A stretch of 7,091 nt of DNA from Candidatus Latescibacterota bacterium (GTDB lineage Bacteria; Krumholzibacteriota; Krumholzibacteriia; Krumholzibacteriales; WJIX01). The translations under genes and the position numbers were made by a program. Under the pieces are notes generated by a model. It searched no databases, was not told the DNA's origin, and was given only the letters and a program-made list of their open reading frames with translations. Location: contig JAUXHZ010000051.1 of assembly GCA_030621255.1 (NCBI GenBank), positions 1-7,091 of the forward strand, given 5' to 3'. Position 1 is the first letter of the stretch; each line of letters starts with the position of its first letter. Positions 1 through 6,910 of this stretch are shown here, one piece after another.

Positions 1-56
1 TGAGTAATGAGGAAACCGAAAGCCTAAAGGAAGCTCTTTATTCAATGGGCGGGTGA
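1..56 (+). CDS. 3' end of an unidentified plus-strand gene (partial)
   Basis: Only one plus-strand frame is open from the window edge; the other two hit stops within the first 30 bases. Codons run from base 3 and end at TGA 54-56, giving the tail SNEETESLKEALYSMGG. The tail is charged, then ends in a short hydrophobic/glycine stretch, plausible for a soluble protein's C-terminus. It converges on the rhomboid gene, with 28 bases between the two stop codons. Seventeen codons are too few to identify a family, and the frame could be open by chance. Confidence 0.4.
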   Translation, partial: SNEETESLKEALYSMGG

Positions 57-84
57 TTTCTTTCTTTTCACTGCGAATTGTCTG

Positions 85-900
85 CTATTTATCATTATTG
101 TTATTTGAGTATTGTTCAAGTATCCTTTTTTCCGTTTCAGTAAGGTTTCCATAACCCTTTTCAGATATTTTATCAAGGATAGAATCGACCTTATTCCGGT
201 TCGATTTTTCTGGATCATCATTCTCATTTTCCTTATCAAAATTTATCTTCAGCGGGAATGAATCTAATAACTTTCTTATCTTATTCCAGAATTTGACTGT
301 TCGGTGATCTGTGTGTATATATATCAATCCTGTTGCCATACCGCCGAGATGAGCAAAGTGCGCTATTCCATCCTGTCCGCTTAACCCGGTTAAAAATTCC
401 ATACAAGCCAATACTATTACAAGTGTGCGCGCGCGGATAGGAAATATGCCGAAGACATATATCTGATTGTATGGAAAGAGGATGGCATAGGCCATCAGAA
501 TGCCGTAACCGGCGGCAGACGCTCCGATAACAGCGTTGTTATAGGCGAAGATAAAACTGAATAGCGCTCCTCCAAGTCCGCATATCAGATAATATTTGAG
601 AAATTGTTTGCTTCCCCATATTTTTTCAAGCTGTGTCCCGAACATCCAGATTATAAGCATATTGAAACCAATATGGAAAATGTCGCCATGAAGGAACATA
701 TATGTGAATAGTTGCCAGATATACCCTTTGGTAAGGACCTTTTCCGGATAAAGAGCAACCCATGCCTCGAAGCTGGTTTTCTTTAACACAAGCTGGAGAA
801 TAAAAACTACAACATTAGCGGCTATTATCTTGTTTATTACATTTCGTCCGATAAAATCTTTTAGCGGGTTTGATGAGTATCCACCCGAATAATTGCTCAT
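85..900 (-). CDS. Rhomboid family intramembrane serine protease with DUF6576-like C-terminal tail
   Basis: This is a polytopic membrane protease of 271 residues that would cleave substrate transmembrane segments within the cytoplasmic membrane. Six hydrophobic segments can be read, at about residues 22-39, 63-91, 101-119, 125-142, 157-173 and 183-196. The loop-1/TM2 signature H71-GDIF-H76-IGF-N80 is present. The catalytic dyad is complete: Ser128 in GASA (residues 126-129) and His184 in AHLGG. The usual GxSG has alanine after the serine, which the broader GxSx pattern allows. After the membrane core comes a cytoplasmic tail. It has an acidic/asparagine-rich linker (about 221-236), then a block (about 238-264, VDSILDKISEKGY and LTETEKRIL) that I recall as the DUF6576 tail of FCB-group rhomboids. 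The start is supported by GGAG at 908-911, eight bases before the ATG. It is a single-gene unit transcribed divergently from the amidohydrolase. The substrate is unknown. Confidence 0.93.
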   Translation of the reverse strand: MSNYSGGYSSNPLKDFIGRNVINKIIAANVVVFILQLVLKKTSFEAWVALYPEKVLTKGYIWQLFTYMFLHGDIFHIGFNMLIIWMFGTQLEKIWGSKQFLKYYLICGLGGALFSFIFAYNNAVIGASAAGYGILMAYAILFPYNQIYVFGIFPIRARTLVIVLACMEFLTGLSGQDGIAHFAHLGGMATGLIYIHTDHRTVKFWNKIRKLLDSFPLKINFDKENENDDPEKSNRNKVDSILDKISEKGYGNLTETEKRILEQYSNNNNDK

Positions 901-928
901 TATTTAGCTCCGTTGTTAAATCTTATTT

Positions 929-957
929 ATAATAACAAATGAACGTGGGGCGAGCAA
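929..957 (-). promoter_or_regulatory. Candidate sigma-70-like promoter of the rhomboid gene
   Basis: On the minus strand, TTGCTC (952-957) and TATTAT (929-934) are separated by 17 bases. They would start transcription near 922, about 20 bases before the rhomboid ATG, leaving room for its GGAG ribosome binding site. The assignment is by consensus only. Confidence 0.42.
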
Positions 958-959
958 CT

Positions 960-987
960 TTGATAATACAGTATCTGAGTATTTTAT
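960..987 (+). promoter_or_regulatory. Possible promoter of the amidohydrolase gene
   Basis: TTGATA (960-965) and TTTTAT (982-987) are 16 bases apart, giving a weak sigma-70-like match with a 5' leader of about 60 bases. A second -10-like GATAAT at 1020-1025 has no recognisable -35. Both hexamers of the first candidate lie in the arms of the inverted repeat at 960-990, so a repressor binding that repeat would block it. Confidence is low because the -10 match is poor. Confidence 0.28.
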
Positions 988-990
988 CAA
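960..990. repeat. Imperfect inverted repeat in a divergent intergenic region
   Basis: TTGATAA (960-966) and TTATCAA (984-990) are perfect 7-base inverted arms. The match continues inward with TAC (967-969) against GTA (979-981) after a 2-base TT bulge (982-983). The centre is AGTATCTGA. It lies between the start sites of the rhomboid and amidohydrolase genes, where an operator would sit, and overlaps the candidate plus-strand promoter elements. There is no U-run beside it, so a terminator is unlikely. Confidence 0.4.
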
Positions 991-1053
991 GCGAAGAAGA
1001 AAGTCCCTTTAAAAGTAAAGATAATTAAGTGATACTGACCACAGGAGAAGTGT

Positions 1054-2661
1054 ATGAAAAAGGTATTCTATAATGGAAAAATAATAACGATCGATCCTGC
1101 TTGCCCCCAGGCTGAGGCTTTGGTTGTTGAAGGGAACAGGATTATTGATGTTGGGAGTTCTGAAGATATGCTGGCAGTTGCCCACGCGCCGGACCAAAGG
1201 GTTGACCTTGAAAGAAAAACGGTTATTCCCGGGTTGATAGACGCTCATACTCATCTATTTGACTACGCTATGGCCAAGAATTGGTTAGATCTTAATGGTA
1301 TGAGTTCTTTTAATCAGACCATTGATTTAATAAAAGAGGATGTAAAAAGGCGCGGGAGGAATGAATGGATTTTTGCCAGGGGATGGGATCAAAACAGAAT
1401 GCGTGGATTCGACGCGGCAGTTCTCGCAGAACTTGACAGGGTTTCTCCTGAAAACCCGGTTTTTCTTGAGAGGGTTTGCGGGCATGCCGCGTTCGTTAAT
1501 TCAGCGGCCCTAGCAAAAGCTTCAATAGACGGCGGCAGACCGTGTCCTGCGGGAGGAGAGATTAAGCGCGATGCGTCTGGAAAGCCAACCGGTTTGTTGA
1601 TTGACAAGGCCGTGGATATTGTCAGAGCGGTTTTTCCTGATACGGCTCCGGGGAGGGAGAAAGAACTTGTTGCCGAGTCTATTAACGATTGCCTCAGTGT
1701 GGGAATAACAGGGGTTCATGACATGAGTGTTTCCGGGAAAACACTATCTGTCTACAGGGAGCTTGCAGAGGAAGATAAATTTCCGTTTCGTCTTGCCGGA
1801 TACTATAGCTGTGACAAAATTGATTTTAATAATATTGGAGATACTGATTTTCTCACGGATGATTTTGCTGAATACATAACCGTTCCAGGAGTAAAGTTCT
1901 TCTTGGATGGTTCACTTGGAGCGCGTAGCGCGGCTCTCCTTGAAGATTATTCGGACGATCCCGGCAACAGGGGGATTCTTGTTGAATCCCCCGCCTCCCT
2001 GTTTGAGCGGATTCTCTTGTGTAACAGGGCCGGGTTGCAGGTGGCCGTTCATGCTATCGGCGACAGGGCTAACCGTATTGTGCTTGATATATTTGAAGAA
2101 GTAATGTTAGATTTTCCGATTGCGGGCAGAAGGCACAGGATAGAACACGCGCAGCTCGTTGATCCGGAGGACATTCCCCGCTTTTCCAGACTTGAGTTAA
2201 TACCATCTATGCAGTTTGTTCACTGCGTTTCAGACATGCCATGGATAAAGAGCAGACTTGGGGGGAGGGGTTTAAAGATTGCGTATCCCTGGAAAAGTCT
2301 GCTCTCAAGCGGATGCGTAATCGCCGGGGGATCGGATATGCCGGTTGAATCTGTAAATCCCTTCCTTGGGATATATTCCGCGGTTACCCGTCAGAGCCCT
2401 GATGGAATGCCGCCCGGAGGATGGGGGGCCGATCAGAGACTAACTCTCCTTGAGGCTCTTGAATCCTTTACCATTAACGCCGCTTATGCTTCATTCAGGG
2501 AAGATTCCCTGGGTTCCCTGAAAAGAGGCAAGCTAGCCGATTTCGTTATAATTTCCGATGACATTCTGGAGATACCAGCTGAAAAGATACCTGAGCTCAG
2601 AGTTCTCGGGACAGTTCAGGATGGAAATATCGTTTATACTTCCGATGATTCGCCCTTTTGA
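1054..2661 (+). CDS. Amidohydrolase family 3 (YtcJ-like) metal-dependent hydrolase
   Basis: This 535-residue protein belongs to the amidohydrolase superfamily, in the YtcJ / N-substituted formamide deformylase-like branch, whose usual length is about 520-560. It has no signal peptide, so it is probably cytoplasmic. An N-terminal small beta domain (FYNGKIITIDP, about 5-15) precedes the metal site PGLIDAHTH, with H65 and H67. Other family motifs follow in order. KFFLDGSLGARSAAL (281-295) includes K281, a possible metal-bridging lysine. H333 is in AVHAIGDRAN, H365 in HRIEHAQ and D428 in GSDMP. The C-terminus returns to the beta domain with GSLKRGKLADFVIIS (487-501). All expected metal-site positions are present, so it should be active. 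Family members hydrolyse amide or related C-N bonds; the substrate cannot be read here. AGGAG at 1043-1047, six bases before the ATG, fixes the start. It stands alone and converges on the DUF885-like gene with only 11 bases between stops and no evident terminator. Confidence 0.92.
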   Translation: MKKVFYNGKIITIDPACPQAEALVVEGNRIIDVGSSEDMLAVAHAPDQRVDLERKTVIPGLIDAHTHLFDYAMAKNWLDLNGMSSFNQTIDLIKEDVKRRGRNEWIFARGWDQNRMRGFDAAVLAELDRVSPENPVFLERVCGHAAFVNSAALAKASIDGGRPCPAGGEIKRDASGKPTGLLIDKAVDIVRAVFPDTAPGREKELVAESINDCLSVGITGVHDMSVSGKTLSVYRELAEEDKFPFRLAGYYSCDKIDFNNIGDTDFLTDDFAEYITVPGVKFFLDGSLGARSAALLEDYSDDPGNRGILVESPASLFERILLCNRAGLQVAVHAIGDRANRIVLDIFEEVMLDFPIAGRRHRIEHAQLVDPEDIPRFSRLELIPSMQFVHCVSDMPWIKSRLGGRGLKIAYPWKSLLSSGCVIAGGSDMPVESVNPFLGIYSAVTRQSPDGMPPGGWGADQRLTLLEALESFTINAAYASFREDSLGSLKRGKLADFVIISDDILEIPAEKIPELRVLGTVQDGNIVYTSDDSPF

Positions 2662-2672
2662 TTAGAAGATAT

Positions 2673-4415
2673 CTACTTAAAATACTTGTTGTGTACCATC
2701 GGAATTGGCAGTCCCATGTTTGATTGAAGGAGTTCCAAGGTACTCATTCCTCTGAGCTTGATATAATCCGAAGTTCTAAGTTTTTTGTCCATTTCATCCA
2801 GTATGATTCTTGTGATACCGGGGTAAGCTATCGAAGGTGAAACCAGGGCGGTCTTAACATTGTATGTCGCTTCGATTTCATCAAGCCCGGTTTTTTCTAC
2901 AAGGAAATCTTTTGCCATTTCCATAGAATAGTTTCCGTTGTGAAGCCTGAATACGATCACCATTCTGGCTAAATCAAGTATGTTGCTATTTATATCGTGG
3001 ATACGTATTTGCAATTGCATTTTGTGGTATTTGTTCAGGCTATTTTCAACAACGTGAAAGAGTGATCCGAATTTGAGGGTTTCGCTGCACAGGAGTGTTC
3101 TTAACGTATCTTTTGTAGCGATATATTGTGAATAGGCTTTTTCCCCGGAAAGGGCTCGTATAATAGTGTAAACAAAAAAGGATTTGTTTGTAAGTTGATT
3201 TGAGATAGTGGTTTCAGCTGGTTTTATTTTATCACGGGATATTAACAGGTAGTCTTGTCTGGAAGTAGATGAATGAAGGGTGGGCGGTATCCATGTTATC
3301 GGGAATTCCTGGGGATATGGAGTGGACAGGTATGAATTCTTTCTGTAGTAGTCAAACCGCCCCGGATTTTCTGTAAACAATATTTCAGGTATGTTGGTTT
3401 TTGATGTTGTAGTGCCTCTTTGCCCGGTCGGATTATCGCTGATCTCACGAATCATTGTTGATATTCCGGATTCACGGGTTATATCGATCGGCGAGAGGGA
3501 ATTGCCGGGCGTTTCAACAGCAGCCCTTTGGCTAAGATTATTGCTTAGAGCCTTTTTACTTAAGAGGAGTTTATCTATTTTCTTCTCAGCGCTCGATATC
3601 AGCAAGTTTGGATTAGATAAGATGTGTTCATCATAATAGAAAATTTTTGTTATATTTTCTGTACCGAGAATCATTTTGCCATACGATCTTCGTGACAGGT
3701 CATTTTGAATGAAATCCCGAAATTCTTCAATATATTTAAGGGTTGAATCGAGTTTGAAGAGATCGGTTTTATACCGGTTTGAAATCAGGATTTCCAGAGA
3801 ATCGAATTTGTTCAGAAGCCCTGCAATCATATCCATAGATAGTTCCGTATGAAGCTGTGACGGTTTTTCTATAAGGTTTTTGGCGTTATCCAGAAGCCCG
3901 GGGATTTTCAGTAACCGCTTTTTGTAGTAGGCCATTTCATTTTCATTTGGAGGGGATAGCCTTGAGGGGATTCCCCAGAGGGCTTCATTTATGATCCAGC
4001 AGTAAAGAACCGGATTGTTCCTGTAATAACAAAGTTTGTTCAGGGCGAATCTTTCTCCGTAAAGCCAGCTGAGCATTAATTTCGAATTGTCAATTTCCTC
4101 TTCTGTCAATCCCTTAGTTGTCAGAGTGGAAAGTATCTCAAGAAGATTGGTGACATCAGCATCAGCACGGGATACTTCACCCTCTGAAAAGGTGAATAGT
4201 GCTGAATCAGCGGATTCAATGCCGATTCTGGAACTTCGAAGGGGATGCAGCTTGGGGTATAGCTGCAGGCAATTCCTTCTTGATTTGTGATATTTACGCG
4301 AATTTTCCGCTGGTGTATTATCCTTTTCACATCCGATAAATAGAATAAATACAACGGTAAAGATTGTAATAAATTGTTTAGTTGCTGATATTTTCTCGTT
4401 TATTAACCAACGCAT
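2673..4415 (-). CDS. Putative lipoprotein, divergent DUF885-like, apparently without the metal-site motifs
   Basis: The protein has 580 residues. The N-terminus looks like a lipoprotein signal: basic n-region (1-14), hydrophobic FITIFTVVFILFIG (15-28), then Cys29. The lipobox FIGC has Phe at -3, which is less usual. The overall pattern resembles DUF885 (PF05960) from memory. The N-terminal helical part includes YYRNNPVLYCWIINEALWG (130-148) and RLLKIPGLLDNAKNLIEKP (167-185). The C-terminal block is DLARMVIVFRLHNGNYSMEMA followed by KDFLVEKTGLDEIEA and YPGITRIILDEM (481-542). Where DUF885 members carry HExxPGHH, this protein has TIIRALSGEKAYSQ (417-430). Where they carry EGWA, it has KFGSLFHVVEN (448-458). 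It may therefore be a non-catalytic relative; this is inference. The middle (about 290-345) is Ser/Thr/Asn-rich and looks like a disordered insertion. AGGGA ends only three bases before the ATG, a tight spacing. It is a single-gene unit, divergent from resB. Function is unknown. Confidence 0.72.
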   Translation of the reverse strand: MRWLINEKISATKQFITIFTVVFILFIGCEKDNTPAENSRKYHKSRRNCLQLYPKLHPLRSSRIGIESADSALFTFSEGEVSRADADVTNLLEILSTLTTKGLTEEEIDNSKLMLSWLYGERFALNKLCYYRNNPVLYCWIINEALWGIPSRLSPPNENEMAYYKKRLLKIPGLLDNAKNLIEKPSQLHTELSMDMIAGLLNKFDSLEILISNRYKTDLFKLDSTLKYIEEFRDFIQNDLSRRSYGKMILGTENITKIFYYDEHILSNPNLLISSAEKKIDKLLLSKKALSNNLSQRAAVETPGNSLSPIDITRESGISTMIREISDNPTGQRGTTTSKTNIPEILFTENPGRFDYYRKNSYLSTPYPQEFPITWIPPTLHSSTSRQDYLLISRDKIKPAETTISNQLTNKSFFVYTIIRALSGEKAYSQYIATKDTLRTLLCSETLKFGSLFHVVENSLNKYHKMQLQIRIHDINSNILDLARMVIVFRLHNGNYSMEMAKDFLVEKTGLDEIEATYNVKTALVSPSIAYPGITRIILDEMDKKLRTSDYIKLRGMSTLELLQSNMGLPIPMVHNKYFK

Positions 4416-4449
4416 GGTTCCCTGATCGCCGAATTAAGTGCAACTCTTG

Positions 4450-4479
4450 TTGCCTATGAGTGTTATAAATGTATATAAT
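4450..4479 (+). promoter_or_regulatory. Candidate promoter of the resB-ccsA operon
   Basis: TTGCCT (4450-4455) and a perfect TATAAT (4474-4479) are separated by 18 bases. The predicted start is near 4486, giving a leader of about 48 bases before the ATG at 4534. It shares its -10 bases with the minus-strand promoter, so the two probably compete for RNA polymerase. Confidence 0.48.
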
Positions 4480-4497
4480 CGGTTTTTAGATGAGTGT
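4456..4497. repeat. 8-bp direct repeat ATGAGTGT flanking the divergent promoter core
   Basis: ATGAGTGT occurs at 4456-4463 and again at 4490-4497. The copies are 34 bases apart start to start, about three helical turns, and lie on either side of the shared -10 region. It could be a pair of regulator half-sites. By rough estimate, an 8-base repeat somewhere in a 118-base spacer has about a one-in-ten chance of arising randomly, so this is only suggestive. Confidence 0.3.
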
Positions 4498-4500
4498 AAA
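4472..4500 (-). promoter_or_regulatory. Candidate promoter of the DUF885-like lipoprotein gene
   Basis: On the minus strand, TTTACA (4495-4500) and TATATA (4472-4477) are 17 bases apart, predicting a start near 4465 and a leader of about 50 bases. Its -10 overlaps the -10 of the oppositely directed resB promoter. The call is by consensus. Confidence 0.45.
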
Positions 4501-4533
4501 CAGATTTTACGGCTTTCAGGCGGATAATTATCT

Positions 4534-6012
4534 ATGAAGATGAAAAGAGGAATATGGAAGGGGCTGATAACGGGCCGCGCAGCGGTTATGATTATCGCGG
4601 TGCTCACTTTGGCAAGTGCGGTGGGATGGGTCTTTTCTGAAATTATTCCGAATGATATTAATTTTCACGAAGATATTTACAGGGCCAAATGGGGGAATTT
4701 CACTTTCGCTCTAGTGAATTATTTAGGATTGCATGATCCTTTCCACTCCTTCTGGTACCGCGGGGTCCTCGCTTTTTTTACTCTTTCATTATTGCTTTGT
4801 ATTATTACGGGGTGGAAAGTTTTTATTGTACATTCTTTCAGGTTTTCTCCTCCTTCAATTTTAAAGAAGAGTGCCGGAAAACCCCCGGCAATGGAAATAG
4901 GCTGGAGCAAATTAGCCCGAAGCGGTATTGAAAAGAAAGATATATTGGGCTATTATGAAAAGGCCTTTGGAAGAGATATTGAGATAGATACCGGACAAAT
5001 TTCTGAAGGCTACTCAAATGTGGCAGCGTACCTAACAAGGAAGAGATATCGTGTCAAATCGAAGGAAACGGATGACGGTGTTCTCTTTTCAGCTTTGCGC
5101 GGGCGATGGCATTATCCGGGCAACATGCTTTTTCACATTGCTATTCTAGTTATTGCAATTGGCGGAATGATCGGAAGTTTTCAGGGTAAAAAGGAAATAA
5201 TGTATGCCAGGAAGGGAGATGTTCTCACACTTTTTAACAGTCAGCTCTCTATACGAATCGACAGATTCAATATTATCCAGACGCGGGAAGGGGAAATCCG
5301 AAGCTATATAACGGAACTTTCTTTTATGAACAGCAGCGGTGACAGCATACAATCGGAGAAGGTTGAAGTGAATAATCCAGCGCGGTACGGGAGATACGAT
5401 ATTTACCAGAGTACATATTATGTCGATGAGGAGGAATTTGAGTGGGCGCGTATTACATACCGGCTTGGGGAAAATGACAGGACAGAATCAATTGCTATAA
5501 AATCGGGTCAAAAAATCGAATTACCGTCAACAGATTGGACAATAGAGATAAAGGGATACAGCCCCGATTTCAGAAAGGGGAAAGAGGCTTACTATACCGG
5601 AAGTAACAGGATGTTTAACCCCGCTCTCCTGATAGAAATTGCAGGTTCGTTTGGGCGCAAGCCGGGATGGCTCTTTTTGAAGTATCCTTCGTTTAATTTC
5701 AGCTTTGATCTTCCGGTAAAGTTCTCGGTTGATTATATAGAACCTGTTTACTATACGGGATTGCAGATAAGTTCAAATCCCGGAACGCGTTTGATTATCT
5801 TGGGAATCGCCATGGCAGCTGTCGGGCTTTTGTTTCTATTCTGTTCGAGTTACCGGCTGTTAAAGGGAAAGGTGGAGAAAACGGGTTTATTTATCATAAT
5901 TGCGAGAGAAGGTGGGGGAAAGATGTCAAAGAGAGAGATCAGCGGAATGAAAAAAGATTTAAAAAGTATCCTGCGCGATATTATAATTGCTGACACCGGG
6001 AAGGAAGGATAA
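4534..6012 (+). CDS. resB: ResB-like cytochrome c biogenesis protein (Ccs1/CcsB of System II)
   Basis: This 492-residue membrane protein is one half of the System II (Ccs) heme-handling complex, which delivers and ligates heme to apocytochrome c outside the cytoplasmic membrane. Membrane segments are at about 16-36, 75-97, 196-216 and 417-437. A large extracytoplasmic beta-rich region lies between the last two. Family hallmarks seen are DPFHSFWYRGVLAFFTLSL (68-86), GRWHYPGNMLFHIAIL (190-205) with the likely heme-ligand His201, VNNPARYGRYDIYQSTY (279-295), and YYTGLQISSNPGTRLIILG (406-424) leading into the last helix. A basic cytoplasmic tail (about 440-492) follows, as in other Ccs1/ResB proteins. 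An extra soluble stretch (about 100-185) sits between segments two and three. The ATG at 4534 has only a weak GGCGGA ribosome site (4519-4524), and a second ATG at 4540 is possible. ccsA follows with a one-base overlap. CcdA/ResA partners are not present here. Confidence 0.93.
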   Translation: MKMKRGIWKGLITGRAAVMIIAVLTLASAVGWVFSEIIPNDINFHEDIYRAKWGNFTFALVNYLGLHDPFHSFWYRGVLAFFTLSLLLCIITGWKVFIVHSFRFSPPSILKKSAGKPPAMEIGWSKLARSGIEKKDILGYYEKAFGRDIEIDTGQISEGYSNVAAYLTRKRYRVKSKETDDGVLFSALRGRWHYPGNMLFHIAILVIAIGGMIGSFQGKKEIMYARKGDVLTLFNSQLSIRIDRFNIIQTREGEIRSYITELSFMNSSGDSIQSEKVEVNNPARYGRYDIYQSTYYVDEEEFEWARITYRLGENDRTESIAIKSGQKIELPSTDWTIEIKGYSPDFRKGKEAYYTGSNRMFNPALLIEIAGSFGRKPGWLFLKYPSFNFSFDLPVKFSVDYIEPVYYTGLQISSNPGTRLIILGIAMAAVGLLFLFCSSYRLLKGKVEKTGLFIIIAREGGGKMSKREISGMKKDLKSILRDIIIADTGKEG

Positions 6013-6821
6013 TGATGGATGGCGTTTTTGGTCTTTCCTTTTTCTGGATCGCTTTCTGGGTTTATCTGCTTTCCTTTCTGGTTTTTGTTGTTTTTTTCGC
6101 GGTAAGAAACAGGCTGCCTGGACGAATAGCGGCAATCCTCTTTTTTGCCGCTTTGGCCCTTCATACGGTTGGTATTATAGCAAGATGGCGGTTTTTCGGC
6201 CACATCCCACTTGCTACGATGTTTGAGTATTCCCTTGTCCTTTCATGGATTATCGCTGTCTCTTTTGTTTTGCTCCTTTTCCGGTTTGATTTCATGATTT
6301 CCGGTGTAGTGATCTCCCCAATTGTTATAATTATCATGGTTATCGCTTCCTTTCTTCCAAAGGAGGGATCGAAGCAGTTGATGCCGGCTCTTCAAAGTTA
6401 CTGGTTCTACATTCATATTACTTTGGCTGCTCTTGCTGAAGGGGCTTTCCTGGTTGCGGCCGGGGCAAGTGTTTACTACCTTTTCCGTTCGGCGAGAACT
6501 AATAGTTATTCCGGAGAGATGGAACGTGTGGAAGGACTTATTATTAAATCAATTCGTATCGGATACCCCCTTTTTACAATTGGGGCTCTCTTCGCGGGAT
6601 CTTTGTGGGCTTGGAAGGCATGGGGCAGTTTCTGGAGCTGGGATCCCAAAGAAACAGGAGCTCTCGTTGTATGGTTATTTTACACACTTATTCTTCATCA
6701 GCAGAGCAGAGGACGGTGGGAAGGCCGCACCCTGGCAATGGTGTCTATTGTCGGTTTTCTGATTATTATCGTTTCCTTTCTTGGAAATCTCTTTTTTGGG
6801 GGGCTTCACGCTTATGTATAA
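6012..6821 (+). CDS. ccsA: CcsA/ResC cytochrome c biogenesis protein with WWD heme-binding motif
   Basis: This 269-residue integral membrane protein is the partner of ResB in System II. It binds heme through the WWD loop and flanking histidines. The signature WAWKAWGSFWSWDPKETGAL runs from about 199 to 218, followed by VVWLFYTLILHQQSRGRWEG with His229. The C-terminal end is SIVGFLIIIVSFLGNLFFGGLHAYV, with conserved His265. Upstream, FFGHIPLATMFEYSLVLSW (61-79) matches the family's 'Pl..myE...' segment, and SYWFYIHITLAA (129-140) carries His135. About eight hydrophobic segments are visible. The length suits the short, CcsA-type branch. The ATG at 6012 shares its A with the resB stop (TAATG), implying translational coupling; ATG 6015 is an alternative start. 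AAGGAAGGA at 6001-6009 provides the ribosome site. No intrinsic terminator was found after the gene, so readthrough into the next gene is possible. Confidence 0.95.
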   Translation: MMDGVFGLSFFWIAFWVYLLSFLVFVVFFAVRNRLPGRIAAILFFAALALHTVGIIARWRFFGHIPLATMFEYSLVLSWIIAVSFVLLLFRFDFMISGVVISPIVIIIMVIASFLPKEGSKQLMPALQSYWFYIHITLAALAEGAFLVAAGASVYYLFRSARTNSYSGEMERVEGLIIKSIRIGYPLFTIGALFAGSLWAWKAWGSFWSWDPKETGALVVWLFYTLILHQQSRGRWEGRTLAMVSIVGFLIIIVSFLGNLFFGGLHAYV

Positions 6822-6910
6822 AGGGTTTTCTGGGAACTGATAATTGATCGAATATTCTAATCGGCATATTTCCTGATGTAAGGCCGGGGTTAAGTTGTAT
6901 TTGGATTGGC

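Noticed and set aside
2662..2672. Possible bidirectional terminator between the convergent amidohydrolase and lipoprotein genes
   Set aside because: Only 11 bases separate the stops, and no GC-rich hairpin with a U-run is seen there or in the adjoining coding ends.
5850..6203. 117-codon minus-strand ORF across the resB/ccsA junction
   Set aside because: It is antisense to two confidently identified coding regions, has low-complexity Lys/Ser/Phe content, and shows no recognisable motif.
6873..6895. CTGATG followed by a GC-rich segment, reminiscent of a hammerhead ribozyme core
   Set aside because: The required GAAA strand and the cleavage-site GUH with closing stems are not found nearby.
6822..6900. 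Intrinsic terminator after ccsA
   Set aside because: Only weak complementarity exists (for example GTTTTC with GAAC near 6825-6837), with no stable stem followed by a U-run.
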